A DNA stretch of 64,000 nucleotides, taken from positions 62,001 through 126,000 of the forward strand of contig JAICWP010000012.1 of assembly GCA_025934735.1 (NCBI GenBank), in the 5' to 3' direction. Position 1 is the stretch's first letter, and every line of letters starts with the position of its first letter. The translations under genes were made by a program, and so were the position numbers. The DNA comes from Terriglobales bacterium. GTDB lineage: Bacteria; Acidobacteriota; Terriglobia; Terriglobales; Acidobacteriaceae. Below the pieces are notes generated by a model that saw only the letters and a list, made by a program, of their open reading frames with translations, was not told the origin of the DNA and did no database searches. This document shows, piece by piece, positions 62,025-64,000 of this stretch.

Positions 62025-62333
62025 AAACAATCGGCTGGATCGAAAGATGTCTTCACGCCACAGAGTAGCTGAACAGGGAACTGCGATCAAGTCAGGCATC
62101 GCCTGACAGACGCTGACATGAAATGCGACATGGCTACCACCGGAATCTATTTGCCGGCACTATAAGACTCTCGACGCCGCGCGGATTGTTATGTCGCAGA
62201 TAGGCCGCAGGCAAAGCCGCAGCAGCCGAAGAAGGAAATTCCAGCGCGCGAGCGCATCCTTCCCGCCGATGAGTTGTTGGGTGTTCTCCAGAGTTAATGG
62301 TGCTTTGGCTCCTTCGGCGTTATCATACGCGCG
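62025..62333. other. Gene-free stretch
   Basis: About 310 bases between divergent genes (GAF gene and small membrane protein). Nothing recognised. Confidence 0.4.
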
Positions 62334-62600
62334 ATGAACAGCGGCGGTATTGCACTACTCATCTATCTCGTAATCGTGATTTGGGCGCTTACGGAAAGTG
62401 CCAAACGTCTGATGACACTCTTGTGGGTGATCGTCGCCATTGCTACTACGTTGGGACTGTTCATGTTGCTGGGCGAGATCATGCCTTGGGGGACAGTCAT
62501 CTTGGGCCACGCTGCTCTGCCGGTGTGTATCGCGATTTCCGCCTTCGTCGGAGTGACTCACATGAGAGTGCATCGCCGGGCCGCGAAGAAAGCTGCTTGA
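62334..62600 (+). CDS. Small membrane protein
   Basis: 88 residues with three hydrophobic segments (IALLIYLVIVIWAL, LMTLLWVIVAIATTLGLFML, ILGHAALPVCIAISAFVGV) and a basic tail (RVHRRAAKKAA), placing the C-terminus inside. ATG start with no strong ribosome site. Family not recognised. Confidence 0.65.
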   Translation: MNSGGIALLIYLVIVIWALTESAKRLMTLLWVIVAIATTLGLFMLLGEIMPWGTVILGHAALPVCIAISAFVGVTHMRVHRRAAKKAA

Positions 62601-62625
62601 ACGGCATTTCGTGAAGAATCGTTGT

Positions 62626-63708
62626 TTACTGCTGCTGTTCTCCCAGATCGGCAGGCGAAAGCCCCGCATTGGTGAGCCATTTCTGTCTGGCAGCTTGGGA
62701 GGTATTAAATAAATCCACAACTCGTTTGTGCCGGGCTACGGCAGTGTTCAGCTTCTGGTTGAAAGTATCGCGCACAGCATCCCGCCGAATGAATAGTTTC
62801 TCTTTACGCACGACGATTTCGCTCGAATTTGCGATTGCGACGTCGTATAAGTCCTGAGTGCTGTCGCACCAGTCTTTTTCAGCTTGCATAAGTGTTTGTT
62901 TCGTGGAAAGACTTTTGTCGAATCCCTCCATAAAACCATGCCACAGCTCGTCCTTTGTTTGCTGTGACAGCGAGGAGGAATAAATTCGCGTCTTTGTATC
63001 CGATACCACTTGCAGGATATCAGACCATGTCTTCGAGTCTGAGTCGGATATGTGTTGAACTTGCTCCTTCATGGTGGTCATTTCGACCACACTCGCAAAC
63101 GATTTCGCACTGTACAACTCGTCTAACTCACGGATAGTGTTCAGCCTTGCATTCTGTGCTTTGCTTACGTTGATTATGTCCTTAAACATCTCGCGGAAAA
63201 TGTCATTCGCCTGCTTTGGAAATGGCGAATAGCTGTTATCAAGCGGCAGTTTGCCAGCCGCCTGTTTGGCAAGCCTTCCGATCCACTGATTTGACGAGTA
63301 CTGTTTAGCAGCTGAGGTATCGGTTCGCTGGCGGGTAGCATTCACCCCGACGAAAAACAACGAAACCCAGAAAAAGGTCTTGGCAAAGGTATTCCATTTC
63401 TGAGTTTGTTTCCTCCTAGCCACGATCACGGCGACTATAACTGGTATCAAAAGCATTCCAACAGCGTATCCCGATTTCTCCGCATTCGAGATATCGCTCC
63501 GAACTGCAGCTTGGGAAAAGGCGAAGATGACTGGCAATACAATGGCCGGCATGGCCCACCAGGAGAGCGACGGTTTCTGTACGACACGATCTTCTGTCGG
63601 TTGCGACGCTTGTGGGATCGGTTCAGCTTCCGCAGGGATCGGTGCGCCACAGGAGCGACAAAACTTAGCAATTTTCAGGTTCTCGGCACCGCAAGCCGTG
63701 CAAAACAT
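62626..63708 (-). CDS. Zinc-ribbon membrane protein with long helical domain
   Basis: 360 residues. An N-terminal zinc ribbon (CTACG...FCRSCG, two CxxC pairs in the first 22 residues), a Pro-rich linker, then three hydrophobic segments (about 52-66, 81-100, 114-130). The remaining ~220 residues are polar and helical, probably on the outer face of the inner membrane. AAGG lies 9 bases before the ATG at 63708. The family is not recognised. It follows 22 bases after the gene at the window edge and is likely in its operon. Confidence 0.75.
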   Translation of the reverse strand: MFCTACGAENLKIAKFCRSCGAPIPAEAEPIPQASQPTEDRVVQKPSLSWWAMPAIVLPVIFAFSQAAVRSDISNAEKSGYAVGMLLIPVIVAVIVARRKQTQKWNTFAKTFFWVSLFFVGVNATRQRTDTSAAKQYSSNQWIGRLAKQAAGKLPLDNSYSPFPKQANDIFREMFKDIINVSKAQNARLNTIRELDELYSAKSFASVVEMTTMKEQVQHISDSDSKTWSDILQVVSDTKTRIYSSSLSQQTKDELWHGFMEGFDKSLSTKQTLMQAEKDWCDSTQDLYDVAIANSSEIVVRKEKLFIRRDAVRDTFNQKLNTAVARHKRVVDLFNTSQAARQKWLTNAGLSPADLGEQQQ

Positions 63709-63730
63709 AGATCGTTGCCTTTCCGACCTG

Positions 63731-64000
63731 TCATCGGCCCTTTGCTTCCAAAACAGAGTAGCTCCACGTCCAGTTCGGTTTTGGGCGCAAGTCACACAGA
63801 GTAGTTGTGAAACTCCTCGTCTCAGCGGATGGAACCTCGACCGTCACGTCCGCCGTGCCTCCATCGATGACTCCAGCGGGATCGGACAGCTGGACTCGCA
63901 GCTTCATGGACGTTAGCTCCTTACTCGACAGATTCCGAACACGCCCGGTAATCTCCCCACAGTATGTGCCGACGTTCATGCTCAGATCGAACAGCTCAAG
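63731..64000 (-). CDS. FxLYD-like domain protein, 5'-truncated by the window edge
   Basis: 89 residues, open to the last base of the window. GEITGRVRNLSSKELTSMKL and VQLSDPAGVIDGGTADVTVE (shortened: LRVQLSDPAGVIDGG) follow the FxLYD pattern of a small beta-sandwich (G-x-V-x-N-x-S...V...L.D..G). An ATG at 63979 exists, but the frame continues upstream (LELFDLS), so the gene probably starts outside. Function unknown. Confidence 0.6.
   Translation of the reverse strand, partial: LELFDLSMNVGTYCGEITGRVRNLSSKELTSMKLRVQLSDPAGVIDGGTADVTVEVPSAETRSFTTTLCDLRPKPNWTWSYSVLEAKGR

Noticed and set aside
1-64000. CRISPR array
   Set aside because: No regularly spaced identical repeats with unique spacers were seen; the repeats present are short palindromes scattered between genes.

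Overview
This window looks like a chromosomal segment of an Acidobacteriota bacterium, probably class Terriglobia. The evidence is the high GC content, an 'orphan' MacB/FtsX-type permease (ADOP) paired with a PadR repressor, Ser/Thr kinases fused to TPR arrays, a CarD-like regulator, a DUF5752 plus trehalose-synthase pair, and recurrent AT-rich imperfect palindromes between genes. No database search was possible, so family names rest on motifs read in the translations.

Layout. 1-9 kb holds purine synthesis (the 3' part of purF, and purH), DNA or nucleotide repair (MGMT, dGTPase-like), a di-haem oxidoreductase and a large periplasmic TPR protein. 9-17 kb holds secreted proteins (including an InlB-like-repeat plus EXORDIUM-like lipoprotein), a two-PilZ protein, a LuxR-type regulator with a degenerate receiver, and small regulators. 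17-24 kb holds a dienelactone hydrolase, fabG, a cation/proton antiporter, a DUF5752/trehalose synthase operon and an isoaspartyl peptidase. 25-28 kb is the PadR/ADOP module, whose permease is split by a -1 frameshift exactly on a T-TTC-CCC heptamer. 29-35 kb holds greA with a CDP-alcohol phosphatidyltransferase, carD, ruvX, a second CDP-alcohol phosphatidyltransferase with gtrA, a membrane-anchored winged-helix regulator, tRNA-Pro(GGG) and queA. 36-47 kb holds an aldolase, an EF-G paralogue, recA, and two convergent Ser/Thr-kinase/TPR genes enclosing two small beta-rich proteins. 47-54.7 kb holds coaD, an aminotransferase, a GDP-mannose operon (manA, manC, phosphomannomutase), an M48 protease and kdsB.

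From tRNA-Met(CAU) at 54.8 kb to the right edge lies accessory DNA. A tyrosine integrase reads towards the tRNA and is followed by an excisionase-like HTH protein and then small genes of mostly unknown function. The most system-like part is a minus-strand operon of three overlapping genes: a Cys-rich membrane protein, a stand-alone HIRAN-domain protein, and a membrane-anchored helical protein. It is a candidate, unproven, DNA-damage or phage-response module. The integrase gene is bracketed by four copies of TGAGAACA, two on each side and in opposite orientation, which suggests integrase arm sites or operators. The right end of the element is not in the window.

Beyond the genes, at least four families of short intergenic palindromes recur (GTCATCCTGA-, GTTTCAAGG-, GTAATTG- and GCTGAATG-type). 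They look like REP-type repeats of this genome.
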